Assembly (NCBI GenBank): GCA_013400975.1
Contig: WBMZ01000378.1
Coordinates: 265,473 to 329,472, forward strand
From: Atrichornis clamosus
Lineage: Eukaryota; Chordata; Aves; Passeriformes; Menuridae
Length of the DNA stretch: 64,000 nt
Reading direction: 5' to 3'
Position numbers and translations under genes: made by a program. The notes under the pieces are model-generated. The model was not told the DNA's origin and did not search any database. It saw only the letters and a list, made by a program, of their open reading frames with translations. This document shows, in pieces, positions 14,821 to 28,900 of this stretch. How positions within the stretch are numbered: the stretch's first letter is position 1; each line of letters starts with the position of its first letter.

Positions 14821-14923
14821 CACAGAATAGTTTACATTGGAAAGGACTCCTGGGAGGTCATCTAATCCAACTCCCAGCTCTGAGCAGGTCCAGTTAGATC
14901 AGGTTGCTCGGGGACTTGTCCAG
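14821..14923 (-). mobile_element. CR1 LINE 3' fragment (divergent subfamily)
   Basis: The plus strand shows CACAGAATAGTTTACATTGG, GGAGGTCATCTAATCCAACTCCC, a TGAGCAGGTCCAGTTAGATC segment and AGGTTGCTCGGGGACTTGTCCAG. This matches the variant of CR1 3' ends with GAGGTCATCTAGTCCAAC and CAGTTAGATCAGGTTGCTC. It is about 100 bases, degraded, in minus orientation. Confidence 0.8.
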
Positions 14924-17900
14924 GAAATAAGAGATTCAGTATTAAAGCACTGGGAAAACCATGAAACATTTTGAGGAAATCACATAGAAAAGTAATTAAA
15001 GTTAACATATGGAGCCTAAAGAGAGGCCCTGAGTTTGATTCCAGTTCCTCACACAACAGCCATGTACCACAGATCCCAATCCCGCCCTAGACCACAGGTG
15101 CTGAAACAAAGACCTTTATATTCTATACAGAGAGTCCAGAGATTGAGGAAAGATAACAGTCACAACCACCCCGGCACGGCACAGGGTGGTTTCACCAACA
15201 ACTACTTATGCATTTTGGGAAAAGCATTTTTAGGATAGCTGCTATTAACCTAAAAGTAGAGAGACCAGGTCCTAACCTGATGCAAACCAGTGCTTACTAG
15301 CTGACACCAACTGGGAAACTGCCTCACAATTTGATTCTGTCAAGGAAATTCTCAGTAAGGAAATCTTGCATCTTCTATTAAAATGTAAGAGACAAGTAGA
15401 TTCTACCAGACACTCCCTGGTTCACACTGAATTATTGCTAGCACATACATTTGAGTCTTACTCCAAAACAAAGGACAGAATACAGGGTAACAAACGATCA
15501 GTCACGTCTGACACGCACACTGTTTCCACAGAATTACTCATCTCTGTGAGGTCTGATACATGTTAAAGGATTTTTCCTAATTCACACACAGCTGCCTTGT
15601 AAATAAATGGCAACTATTTGTATGACTAAATAGTTACTTTGTAGGTATTTTGACATAACTGCTCACGGAGTTTCCAATAATGCCATCTTCAAAACATAAA
15701 CTGCGTATTTCCCCTCCTTTCACTTGTTTTTCAGGAAATCGTATTTTCAGACTTCCTGCAGCTGACACAGCCTGGGTAAGGCAGGCTGTGCTGTATCACA
15801 TCCCACAGCATGTGGCAGAATGCGAGCTTTCCACGGTGATGCTCCACAATGCATCAGGTGAGAGAGTCAGGCTACAAAATGAAGAGTAGCTTTGATTTGT
15901 TTCAGTTTTTTCATTCCTGGCATGACCTAAACTTAAACAAAATGGCTGCCAAGGGAAATAAGAAAGGGATGCTCTGAGCTTAACCGTGTGGTTAGCACAT
16001 TACATCTTTCTAGGAGTTAACATGCAAAGTTACATCCAAAAGATGGATTTGGGCATCTCTCTCTCTCTGGTAGCACCATTGGCTTTCACACCCTGACCTA
16101 GCTAATCCTAATCCTTCAGGGCTCTAGATTTTCATCAGCAGATAAATTCAGAATTTAATTCCTAAAACACTCTTTTTCTCAGCTCCCTTTTTCATTTTGA
16201 TGGGATTTTCAGGCTAACTTTTCTTCTGCCTACTGCACTTGCAAGCCTTGCTCCAGAAAACACATTGACTGTGATCACAGGATAAGAGCTAGCCCCAGAA
16301 ATCTTTCAAAAAGATTTCTTGGCAGAAGGTAGGTAAAGCAGGCATCCACAGCATAGCCAGCCGCTGTTTTCCTACAGTTTCCATATCCCAGAAGACTGGT
16401 GATAGGGGAAGAAAAATATATACAGTAGGACAAGGGAAGAAAGATGAGGTGAGAAATTAGTATTCCAAATGTTCACTGGAGCAAGGAGCTAAGACAGCTA
16501 AGTGTCCTAGACACCAGACCACTATATTATCTCTTTAGCTTCCCTAATGCTTCATTATGAACAGTAGAACAATCTCTAAGCAACCCTGCAATCTGATCTG
16601 TTCATCCTCCCTTAACAGCCAAAGCCTGTCCATTACCATGCAAACGTAACACTAAACAATCCTTTTATTGCAAATAATTTTAGCAGAAACATACAGCTAA
16701 CAGATTCATCCCATTATTAGAGACAGCTTGGGATAGTGATCTAATCGTTATCCCAAGGTGCTGATGCAGGAGACAGCAAATCTACACCTGGAATCCTAAT
16801 TTACAATTAAAAGCTTTGAGAATAGTTTCCTGACAGCCAATTTTCTGCCTTTCAAGTGATAACAATATATTGCATTATACACATAATCAAATTATTGTCT
16901 CACTCCTCTGCAGATTTATACGTTCATCAATACCATTTTCTCCCTAGAAGGGTGACGTGTGAGAGAGACAATTCAGAATTCTCGTGCACTTACAATTTCA
17001 TGTCCACACCCTTGTGTGTCAGATAATAAAGGGGGTTGCGACAAAGGGATTACAGCCAGACGTCACTAACTTAGCTTTCATTTATCTGCATATTCCGGTC
17101 CTATTAACCACTCTACTGTAAAAGTCAGCATGCCCAAGGTCAGTGCTGTTTCAATACTCAGATTCTGCACCTGGAACGGATGCTCTCTACCTGGTCATTA
17201 ATTGCTCTCCCGACTGGCTAATAACACTACTTATCCGGGCCGTGTCTTCCAGCACACTGGTAGAGTTGTTCTGTTTCTTTTTGTAGCCTTGTTTTCGCCA
17301 AAAAGCCACCCATGCAAGCTGAAGCTGTCACTGCACCCATGAACTCTACAGCTTAATAGCTCTGAAATGGGCAGCACCCATCGCTCTGCATTTTTCACTA
17401 GCATGCACGCCACGGAACAAATAATCTGCTCCTTCACTTAGGAATTCTTTGGTTCAACACACAAAAAAATGGCATTCCTTGTGAAATCTAGAGCATAGAG
17501 GGCAAAAGCAATGCAAGGAAAACTGGGCTTGTCTTCAGTTTGTGTAGCTATCTGCTGCATAGAGGCAGAACACTTGATGGGAGCTGGGGAGAAACACCAC
17601 TGTGGCACACAAAGCAATTCACCTTCCAGACTAGTCCAGTCCTGCTTGGTTCTACCCAGCTGTGTTCATGGATTCCTACAAAGGGAAAAACTGAAAACTC
17701 CTTCGTGCAGACACTCAGGCTGGACTTGCACAAAAAGAGAAGAGAGGTAAGTGTTCTCCTCTTTCCTTTCTTACCTTGCTCCCCCCTTCTCCACGTATTT
17801 CTCCAACGTAACTGCTGGGATATAATACAGCAGAATTTTGTTTAAACCTTTCTAACACTATGACTGTGACTTAGGCAGCAAAAGTATTAAGCCTACGTGA

Positions 17901-19360
17901 CTTAGGAGGAGGCAGAATAAATTCTTGCTTAGCTACATGATTTATTTGAACGGTAGCAGACCTGGAAAAAATTTTAAAAGGTAACATGGGCAGACATTAT
18001 ACACAAAGGCACTTCAAAAAACTAATAATGCAAAATTAAACAAACTTGGCAAAGTGCACATTTGCCTTCTTTTAAGGACTCTGCCCTGTATCTCTCTGCA
18101 CCCACGTCTCACTGGCCTCAAACTGATCACCACTAGCACAACCACGGGCATTAGAGTTCGCCATGCAGGATATGCTTCAAAATCCCAGAATTAGCTTGAA
18201 ACACTGCAGCTCCATTTCTTCTAGCAAAAGAAATATTAGCAGTCAAACTGCTCTTAGCACTGAATAAAATGCATAAGGCACTTGGCTTTTGTTAACAATG
18301 CTTATTTTGGATGTGCAACTCAAGCAATGGTTTGGATCTAAATTCACAGTAATCCTCAGTACAAAACTAGGCTTAAAAAAAGTTACTGAAGTCCAGATGC
18401 TAAAATAAAGCCTTAAGGAACAGCCCTGATTAGCTGATGGGGTGTAAGTGCTCTACCCTTGGAATAGCTTGGCAAGGAATTGTCGGAATTCCTCCCTCCT
18501 CTTTCCTGGGGGGAGCGGATGCTATAACAGCTCCCAAGGGAATGACACTCCCTTCCTTTCTCCTGCTCAGCTCCCTGCGGGGAATGGGTCTGGATTCGTT
18601 AGGCAGGACTGCAAGGAGAAGGGGGGGGCTGTAATCCTCACTCCTCACCGGATATGGACACAATCCGAGCTCAAATTATTGACTTGTAACCTCACCACAA
18701 AAGGAACTATTTGAATTTTTGCTGCACTGTAAGGCTTTGTGCAAAGGGCTCTTACTGAAGTGCTCGGGGCTTTCAGTGCCCCGTGAAGCCAAGATCTGAG
18801 AGGAGTCTCTAACATCGTTCCCTCCTGCCACTACAAAACCACTTTTTAAGGGCAGTGCACACATTAGTACTTAGGCAAAAATCCACATATGGAAATAACC
18901 CAAAGGGATCATGAAAAACCCCAAAACTTACCCATGTATGGATTGTGGGGTTTGGGGGGTGCAATAATTTCTTGTTGAACGCGTTAGGAACTTCTCCCCT
19001 CATTCCCCAGCACGTCACAAACATTAATCACGTCACAGCTGGCATAACCTTTTTCTTTTGGCACCCACTGTTTTAGGTCCTGGAACTTGAAGTATGGTTC
19101 GCCCAAAGCTTTGGCATCACAGCTGGAACTTCAGAATGGAGATGACGAACTTAAGGCACGTAACAAGGAGCATTTGTAGAGCTTTATCTTTTTCTGACAC
19201 CACACAAAGCCTGACAGCACTGGTCTTCCCAGGCTAATCAGCACAACCTTTGGCTCAAGTCCACAGGCATTTTGCTCATACAAGCAACCTTACAGGGTTA
19301 CTCATTAGGGCCCTTTGATTACAGTGCTGCGATCACCTCCGCACCACCTCACAGAGCACA
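14924..19360. other. Intergenic, candidate element near 17.1 kb only
   Basis: Noncoding sequence between a young CR1 piece and the ancient CR1 piece at 19361. Apart from the candidate regulatory block at 16990-17260 nothing specific was recognised. Confidence 0.7.
16990..17260. promoter_or_regulatory. Candidate regulatory block in the desert
   Basis: Repeat-free, with a CRE-like GACGTCAC at 17059-17066, an ATTAATTG homeodomain-like word near 17200 and several retained CpGs in otherwise CpG-poor surroundings. No open frame of interest. Called only as a candidate conserved noncoding element. Confidence 0.3.
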
Positions 19361-19930
19361 TGGAAGAACTAGAAAAGATAAGAGCAAAAGGCACCGTGGA
19401 AAGTAGCAAGTAAAGGACAACGTCTGGATAAGGAGAAACTAAATAAATTAGGACATGCCAGCTGGCTAAGAGAGGACAGAATCAACATCTGAAAAATAAT
19501 GAATGGAATGATGTGGTAAAAAAAATGGAATTATTTACTGTATGTAATAAAGGAAGTTGGGAAGCCTGTTTTAAACTGGCAGCAATTTAGGAACAAAAGG
19601 AAATGCTTTTTCATAAAACAATTACAGTGTGGAACTCAGTGCCCACAGGGGCTGGTCGAGGCAAAGCAGCACACAGGTTCAAATGGAGATCAGAGAAATG
19701 AACAATGAATACCTCCAGGAGCAGCTATCAAGCAAATGTCAGACTGGGAAGCTGCTACACAACTCTTGGTTAGAAGCTGAAAACATATAGCAGGGAAAGA
19801 TACTTTCAAATATGTACCTCTTTTCTCAGGCCCCTTCCCCATCCCACTCTCACCGGCCTCTGCTGGAGACAGGATACTTGGTCACAACAATCTTTGATCT
19901 AATCTAGTGTGACAGTTGCTGTGTTCTCAT
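19361..19930 (+). mobile_element. Ancient CR1-type LINE 3' region
   Basis: A degenerate but ordered match to old amniote CR1 3' regions in forward orientation: GAACTAGAAAAGATAAGAGC, GGAGAAACTAAATAAATTAGGAC, ATCTGAAAAATAATGAATGG, GGAACAAAAGGAAATGC, CAGTGTGGAACTCAGTGCCC, AGACAGGATACTTGGTCACA and ATCTAATCTAGTGTGACAGT followed by TGCTGTGTTCTCAT. This ends like the family's GGTCTGACCCAGTGTGGC...GTTCTTAT terminus. Many substitutions and no open frame. I recognise the order of motifs from family knowledge; a repeat-library search would settle the subfamily. Confidence 0.75.
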
Positions 19931-22900
19931 AAATTTCACTGAGCTTCACAGATCACTGAATCATTTTCAATGTTTATTGTTACAGCGAACAACAGGACAC
20001 GTTCCTGCTTTCACGACTTCTTGTTTTGTACAGATGATCTCAAAGGACGAGCCCAACTCCCTCTGCACAATTCACATTCAAGCAAATATTATGGAAATCA
20101 AATACAGCCTCTTGAACATTATTCTGGTTTCACATATCAACAATGAAGACACAAGGGACTATACAGAATACTTCCTGTGGGATCTAGTGAGCCCTACATC
20201 TTCCTCAGTAGAGTTAGACTGCAGTTTCAGTGTAGTAACCCTTTACAGTTACTCAGTGTAACATCTTTGGTGCTTCTCTTGGCCAAGAAACCACTTAGCA
20301 ACAAAGTTCACTGCAATCCTCCAGGTTTATGAGGAGTTGTTTCATTTGAACACAGCATGCTCCTTTTGTTTACCTGCTGTTTGGTCTCACGATGCAACCT
20401 GACATTCTTCAATCAGTTCAGGTGCTTGTAACACAGACAGAGGCTTTGTTACCCACGGGAGACTGTGGGTCTAACAAACTTGTGCCACCAGCCATCGGTG
20501 AGTTTTTCTTGTTCACAATTAATAAAAAAATAACAATTAAAAAAACCCCACATGGACCAGGTTGCAGACTTCTCCCTGCCACTCCACTCGCATCCTCCTG
20601 GCTAAACATCCAAGCAGAGGGAGGCCAAGGCACTGCAGCTGGTTACGGAGGAGGGCTGAGCATCCGGCGAGGGAGCACAGCTGCCGGCCACATGACACAC
20701 GCCCTGGTACCCGCGACGCGCTGCGCTCACGGGCAAATCAACCGCCACTGCAGAGCATCTCGGGATTATTTGCTACTCTGTGCTTTCTCCCACTGCCCCC
20801 CGCCCCCAGAGAATTTTGGACTAAACATCGGGAAAAAAAAAAAAAGGCACTAATCATGAATAATGCAACTCCAGTTACAGTGCTTGAAATGTTCAGCTCT
20901 AAAATATGTTCTCACTGTTTCCTTCAGGTTGCTGTTTAGGCAGTCCCATGGACGTTGCTGCAGTGGACACACTGGAGTGGATGTGAAGTGATCAGCACAA
21001 GTATAGAGATCAGAATTAACTCCAAATTCCTCTGCTTTCAAGGAACTGTTTAGTTTAATGATTAAAACCTCATGAGTGCTTGGATTGTGTGAACACCTGT
21101 CAGTGCTCTCTGGAAGAAAAGGTATTTGCTTGCTTGTTTATTTGAAAACTCAAGCTACATACTAGTCAAAGGAATGTTATTTGGTGTTTAAAACAGAATT
21201 GAGATGACAGTTTCAGCTGAAAAGTGAAGCTTCAGTGCAAAGCCAGCACACAGAGTTTCAGTGCTCAGCTTTTGTTCCTGTGAGCACTGACTTTGCTGCA
21301 GGGGTGCAGCTGGAACTGAACTCTGCACCTTTAAATCTCCTACTGCTCTGCTTTTGTAGGTAGCTGTACTAGTAGCCCCATGCCTCTGCAGACCTAGGAA
21401 GTCTGCACACTTAAGCTGTAAAAAAAAAAGAGAATAAGGATTTTCAGCACTGAAACCTGCCCTCCCAGCCTTGTGTCTGCCATTGCACAGCCCATTTGCA
21501 TTACTTTTTGCACAAATGTAGATTATTCAGTAATTAAAATGGTGTTTGCCAAAAGCCTTTTCCACCCATCAACAGTCACATCCAGGCAGCTTTCTACCTA
21601 AAGATCTTTTGGACTCTGGATCTAATTTTCAAAAATGTCAAGGGACTTTTGCAAATGGGCAAGAGAGGGCCATCTCCTCAGCTCTCTCCAACATTTGTAT
21701 CCCCTCTTGGAAAATAAATAATTAAGTTGTGACATGGCAAAGAACAAGCCAGGAAAACATCAGCCCAAAAGAGGCAAGTTTTGGAAAGCTGAAAACAAAG
21801 GATTACAATAGGAATGCTTATATAATCTTAATTACAGTGGATGCTTCTTCCATAACCACAATGGCACACACATGGCCTACAACTGCATATGTTGGAGAGA
21901 ACAGTAGTTATTCCACTGGCTTCTCCCTATGCTTACCTCCCCCTTACCACAGCTAACAGGGCAAAAGAAATTCATTTCCATGCCCTTCCCCCAAAATGGA
22001 AAGGTTAACCATAATTCTCAGGGGAGATGAAAGTGTTATCACTACTACAGAAGGATATCAATCAAAATAACCCCCACACTCAGTAAATCAATAGGATTCT
22101 TCTGCTTGCATAAGACCAGCCACACAGTGTTTGCATAGGGAAACAATCAATATGAATGTCATCCAAATACGGAACTGACAACAGCAGGGAATGTGATCTA
22201 AGGGAGGAGGTGGGGGGAGGGAAAGGGGCTGCACAAGAGGAGAAAAGGAAAGCATCGAAGGTGTTGGAGTCAGGAAAACCCTTCCAAGTTTTAGTGCCTC
22301 AGCAACCTCCATTCATATCTTGAGAAATGTCAGAAATCAGGAAATATTACTTCGGGTTGCATGCTTCTGTCCTGGCCTATCAAACATGCGGAGTAGCAAC
22401 AGCAAATTACTGGAAACTGCACTTTGAACTTAGCCACTGGCAAGGATCCCAGTCAAACAGAAATGTAAAAGTTCCTTTCCTCCATGGGGCCTCTTGTGTG
22501 GGGGTGTCCCCATAGACGTTCAATAGCTGGTTGCAACAGGTTGGAATGAGGCCCCGAGCCAGAAAAACAAGCCCTGACCAGTATTATTTCCTACTGCCTA
22601 CGTTGTTTATTAAAAAGTTATTTTGACGCATCACTCTCAGCTTTGTTGGGCTGCATTAGAGGATCGAGGCCCATCGAGGAAAAATTGGCACCATTTTCAC
22701 AAACTGTTTACTCCTCCTTTTCTTTCAGCATTCTGCTTCATGCTTCCCTGTATGCACAGCTATAGGTGTAGCACAGAGATATTTAAAGAAGAATTAGAAA
22801 CAGTCAGACTGGTTGCTAAGCAAAGGCTCTGTATTTCCCGCCAATAGAGAAGTAATTAGACTCCAAACCCTATCAATATTTCTAGCATAGACAGAAGAAA

Positions 22901-25900
22901 CAACATGTTTCTACACACCAGACTTTTACAACATGGAAAAAAAAAAAATCCAACTACAGAGTGTTCAGGAACAGTAACTTAATGTTATTAACAACCCAGG
23001 GAGTGCCCAGTGAGTGCAGAAAGGCATTGTAGCTTTCCCCCTTCCGGAGGTGAAATGATCAAAAGATTGGCCTCTTTACAGTCTGTTATATTTCTGTCTA
23101 AGAAAACCCAATTTGCACAAGCAAATAAACTAGCTCATTATAAAACTGAGGGGTCAGCCCAAGTCAGATAAACTCCGAAGTCAGACAGCTGAAGAAACAA
23201 ACTTTTATTTAAGCCACAGCACAGGTGATCCTAGGAGGAAACAGTAAATCCCCATAGAGCCACAACTTCCACATTGGGCAACAGAGAGCTCGAGGAACGG
23301 AGGGGCAGGGAGAGCACAGTCTGCAATTTTCTAACGCCACACGGCTCACCACACATTTAATCAGAAACAACAGATCCCAGCTTTGCATTCAAAGCGGGGG
23401 AAAGCAAATAGAAAAATCAAACATTGTCGTCAGCAAGTCAGACATTATTGAAATCACAAGGACGAATCAGTTTCTTGCCTTTTTTGTTTGTTTGTTTCTG
23501 AGACAAAAATTTCATCTTATTCTTTCTCCCTCCAGAGAAGAAAAAATAAACAAATGCCCCCACAAAAAATCCCAACCCACCAATCCTGGTCTTCTTTTGG
23601 ATATTCCCTAGTTACCAAAATGCCATCAGTCACAGGTTCCATTTTTCCCTTCCTGATGAAAGGAATAAAACCTGACCATATTAGGATTAGCCAAGAAGGA
23701 ATGATTGGAGGGGAAAAAAAAAAAAAAAAAGCCAGAATGCCTTACCAAGCATCTTGAAAATATTTTTTTCCAGTAAGTTTAAATATATAACCTTCTCAGT
23801 GGCAAATCAATAACATTTTGTCCATTTTATAAGCTTGACAGGCATTTCATTTTCAAAAATAAACAAACTTTTATAACAAAACAATACACTGAACCTCACA
23901 GGTGTTTCTAAGAGATTCCAGATCAATAAATCCCACTTCCAATGAGACTTGCAGAGGCACATACCCAGACCTTAAGGAAATAAAGAGTGTTTATGACAAC
24001 TTCAGCCTGTTATTGTATGCCCTAAGAGCAGTACTGTTCGTGCTGTACTCTAGGCCTCTTTTTTGTTTCCTTGTTGGTTTTTTCCCCTCCTAAGTAGAGT
24101 TACAATGCAGGTTGCTGAGAGATTTATCCATTGCACTGTCTTCTATAGAAACTTAATAATCATTTTTTAACATAAAATTTGCCACAACTTCCGTGGGAGA
24201 AAGTACTTTATTGTGTATTGCCACATATCTAATTTTGGTCTAAAAATAAATCTCTTTCTTCTGCACTTGCAAACTCAATACATGGAAAAAATGTAACAGT
24301 TGAACTACCATAGATGTTTCTGTAGAAAAAAATAAATATAAAAATAAGGGTAAATATTTTGTAATGCCTGTACAATAGAGAGCAGACACATTTAGACATT
24401 TTATAAACAGATGAATAAATAAATACATAAATATTTTGAGGCATTTGCTGGTCCTTGTGAATGCAAGAGACATGCCACAGCTGGCAGAAACATGCCTCGT
24501 CTCAGGTGTTAGCCAAGCTAGCATCCTGTTTTCCAAACTTTCTGCATCCACTTGCTCTAAGTACAGTGGAGCAAGATTTTGTAAGTCTGTGTAATCCAAA
24601 ATCTTTGATACAGTATGCCATTATGACACGTAATAGGCTTTTAATTTCACCAAATGCTTTCTCATGCGTAAAGTTTTGCTAGTAATTTTCACATTACACA
24701 CCAGCAAATTGTATTTCATGCTGTGTTCTCGAGAAGAGCTCTAAGTAGTTAATGCTACTCTGAGGTGTACTTGTTTTTAAACCATACTGCTAGTCTGCAT
24801 TAAATGATGTGGATTTATTGACAATAAACCCATAAAGCAAAAACTGAAAACTGAGCTATTCCTACAGCGTGGGATTACATATCTGTGAATCAGACCTGGA
24901 GCTGCAGGTGAGCAGGTTAAGTAGAAGGAGCAGACAAGAATTTAGTGAAGTACAGGTTTACTAAAAGCAGTTTTAAAGTGTTGCCCACCTTCTGCACTTC
25001 TTGCACTTCATGAGTCACTAAATTTATCCCAGAGAGTAGCATTAGACGTGAACAAAAATTGCACTGCTTAGCTCATTGCAACACACAACAGTTGAGAAGT
25101 TAGAGCTGACACATTGTCAAATGAGAAAATCCACTGAAATCGGGAGCAAAATTTGTTCTAGAGCATGAAAGAAGAAACAAATTACTATGAAAAAATGAGC
25201 GCTAGGGCACTATCAGAAATTGTTAATGATTTTTCATGATTAATAATATCAGGATACGGACTTGGCACTTTCACCATGGAGACTGTACTATGTGCATCAG
25301 GCAAGGACATACTGGTTTTGAAGGTTTTTCCTCACTGTTTCCCCTTCAAAAAACCCCAAAAGCTCATGTTGAGATTAAAAGAACAGAGCAGAATGGGTAA
25401 GGAATATTGAATCAAGGGCTAGGCTCAGACTTGGGAGGACTCATTTGTTAATCCCACTTTAGCTTTCCCCTTTTTATTTACAGCACTGGTTTTTCTTTTG
25501 TTGTATTTTAGAAAATTTACCAGATTAATATTCCCTGTCCACCACAACATTTTGTGTTCTACCATCAAAACTAGGTCTCACTCCATGTAAAAACATTCCT
25601 ACTGCCTGGGTAAATTTTCTACATTTTTTTTAGTCCTGTTTAAGCATTAGGTATATATCTCACTTGTTCCCTAATTTCCTGGATATGATATATATTTCCT
25701 CATTGAAGTCACATGGCAACACAGGCCTACACTACAGCTAGAGCAGTCTTGGTCTATCCTGTCAGAGAAATCAAGTTACTAGGAATGTCAGTAGACTTCT
25801 AAGGAGAAATGGGTTAGGGGAGAAAGACAAATATATTTAGCAAGATTTTTCCAGAGAACACATGTTGCCCTGAAGCAAATGCTTTAGAACGCAGCTGATT

Positions 25901-28900
25901 CTGTTTGTATAGAAAATGATAGAATTAAAAAAAGGGGAATGGTGTTTTTGTCTGAAAATTTCCATTCCTTGAACACGGTCTAGAGTAGTAGAGTTGAATG
26001 TCTCCCCAAAGCAAATATGGAAGCCGTCCTAACACTGGAAAACTGTACATGGCAACAGTATGGATCATGCCACACAACTTTTCAATTATTTCACTTTTCA
26101 CACAAGGGCAAGAGATCAAATTCCGTTCTTAGTGGCACTGGAAAGCAGATAATTGGCCCCTAGGCTGGCTAGGGCTAATCTCAGAACTGAAGCGGAAAAG
26201 GAGACTGATTCCCTTCCAGACAGAAACATTCCCTTCTCCAGCAGCTGAGCAGGCCCTGTACGCTATGAAGCATGCCAACAGGAATGGAAGGAGACTACAG
26301 TCAAAACGCAATATAACTGGGGAGGGGGGGTGTGGAGAATGTATAAAAATCACAGCTGATACCATTTCTCCCATACACTAATACCTTGAGGAGTTCAAAG
26401 GTTTTCCATGCCTATGGCATTTAGCAATTATAATCGCACAGTAAAATACCAAAGGTTAATGAGTAACCTCTAAAGGAAGTTACTTCACATAATGACAGCA
26501 ATTTCTCTGAACTAAATGTTAATAATCAGGCCTGTAATACGGTGAGAAGGAAATAGTGGACAATTGGCAAATGGAACTCTGTTACCTAGTAACAAGTCCT
26601 TGAGGTATGAGCCGAAAAAATTTGAGCAGGCAAAACATTTCCAGGCAGGCAGAGCAGCTTGACAAACACAAAACATTTTGCAAAACCGGCAACTGTCCAT
26701 GACATGGAAAGTGGAAGCAGATGTGGCAAATTACTTCATTAACAGGCAGTCTGAGGTACAATTAGCTAATGGCAAAGCAAAGGGAACGCTGTCATGTAAC
26801 CAGCAGCAAGAGTAGGGCAACAAAGTTCGGGTTCCTCTGAAGATAATCAGGAATCCTGTTCCTTATGCCTGCATTGTTCATCCTCAGCTCTGCTGCTCCT
26901 GTGCCCTTCCTCTGCCCACCAGGAGAGAAGGGGAGCCCTGCCGTAATTCCAGGTGCAGCGTGTGAACCAGCAATGTGCTGAGTCAGCAGATACACCCCTA
27001 GCACCACGTTAGAGACAATGAGGCAGGAGGGGTTTCAACACCTTTATTATGAATGGGGCAATACGTGCTCTGATCCCAGTCAGGATTACTGCAGTTTGCC
27101 ATGAGGAAGAGCATCAGGATGATTGCCACGCTCAAACACACCAAACAGGATTTCCCAAATGTTCCCTTGTAGCAACAAACGCGCTGTCAAAATCGTCTTA
27201 ACAAATCCATCTCCTTTCAGTCACAGTGCAGGAAACCACGTACCCACCTCACTCTCCATCTCATAAAATCCTTTTGACAGGTACAGGAACTGCACAGAAA
27301 AAAATAAAGGTTTTGTCAACCTCCTCCATGCGTTCTTTTGTCATAAGCAAATCGCATGTTTCCACTATCAGAAAGAGAATACATGTGCTCATTTAGACAC
27401 CAAAGCATATCCCTAAATCATGAAGTACAGGCAGAGCTGCAAGGATTGCTAAAAACCGTGGGCCAAGTCTCATGGTAGTGCTGCAATATTGTTTCCAACA
27501 CTTGAGCAGGTTCACTTTGTGACTTTATCCAGTGTCAACAAGCCCTATCACACATATGAGCAGGATGTTGTTCGGTGAGCAAAAGCACACAGGTGAAGAA
27601 TCAGCTATAAAAGCAGGGATTGATATATATAGAAATAAAGAGATTTGGCATTTGCCGTTGTTCAGATATCTGACTCCAGGAACAGAGGAGCTGACGGCTT
27701 TCCAGGAACAGCCAAGCACCCACTGTGGGCCCCTTCACGGCACCCAAACAGCGGCAATCAGAGCCACAAAGCACATTCTAACCTGTCCTGATAGAAACCA
27801 ATATCCAGCATGGCACATTTTGGCTATTTCCCTTCAAGGCAGGCAAGAGGACAGGCAAGAATAAGGCCAGCCCCACACGGCCCATGGGCAAGCCATGTAC
27901 TCCATGTGCCAGGGCTACACAGAGGCATCGGGCAGCACAGCTGGACTGGCACTGGGGTGACTGGGCTATTGGAGCCTGTGCCTGTGAAAGGCGGCAAGAC
28001 AGCGGGAGTGACCAGGTCATCCTGGGACATGGCCACGTACGCAGTTTTGCTCCTTTCCATCACGGCCGGAGCCACGAAGCTCCTGTGGAGTTGCTGGCAT
28101 CACCACGTGCGAGTCGTTCCTGGAACGAGCGCTCTGAGGTGCGAGGCTTGCAGCCTGAGGCATCTGGCAACATTCCCGCTGGGGCACGAACCTTGCAAGG
28201 TCAGGGAAGTTGGCTGCCCCTCACCGAGAGTTTCACCCAGGCACACGGAAGGAGCTGGGGGGCCCTGGCTGCAGACAAGGACTTGTTGCACAGTTGAACT
28301 CACAAGGTGCAGAGACATTCAGAAAAGAAAAATGAGGTTGCTGATTTTTATTTATGTATTTTAACAATAACCAAAGGCTGCTGTTAAAACCCTTCCTCCC
28401 TCTAGTATGTGCCCTTAGAAGATTTCACCCTGGCAACAAAGATGTTTCAAACAAAATAGACACTGGTCTCATCACCTGCACCTTGGCCTGATCCTCCTGC
28501 CTTTGCATACACCACTTGTGCAGTAGAACTCTTATCACCAACCAATCTCAAGTGACTCATTTTACACTTGTGCTAGGGAGATCAGAAGGAAGTCTTGTGA
28601 CTTATAATCCATAGTTAAAACTGCAAGAGCATAAAGACAAGTTATCTGGCAAAATGAAAGTTAAATAAATACAGGTGCCTTGTGGTTGCTACTTGCTGAT
28701 CTGGCAGCAGTTGTTAGTCATTTCATCAGAAGGCCCATCTGTGAGGATCTGAGAGTCAAAAGCTTTGATTGCCTGCCCTTTATGTTGTCTGGCTCCTCTT
28801 CACTCATTCTCAATAGCCAATGAAGGCTTGGAGTAGTAACAGAAACCTATCCAAGCCATGCTGTTTTGCAGATGTTAGGAAGATAAATGCACAAACTGTG

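Noticed and set aside
27810..28364. 184-codon open frame on plus in the desert
   Set aside because: No recognisable domain; the GC-rich patch is also open in other frames; no convincing splice or promoter context.
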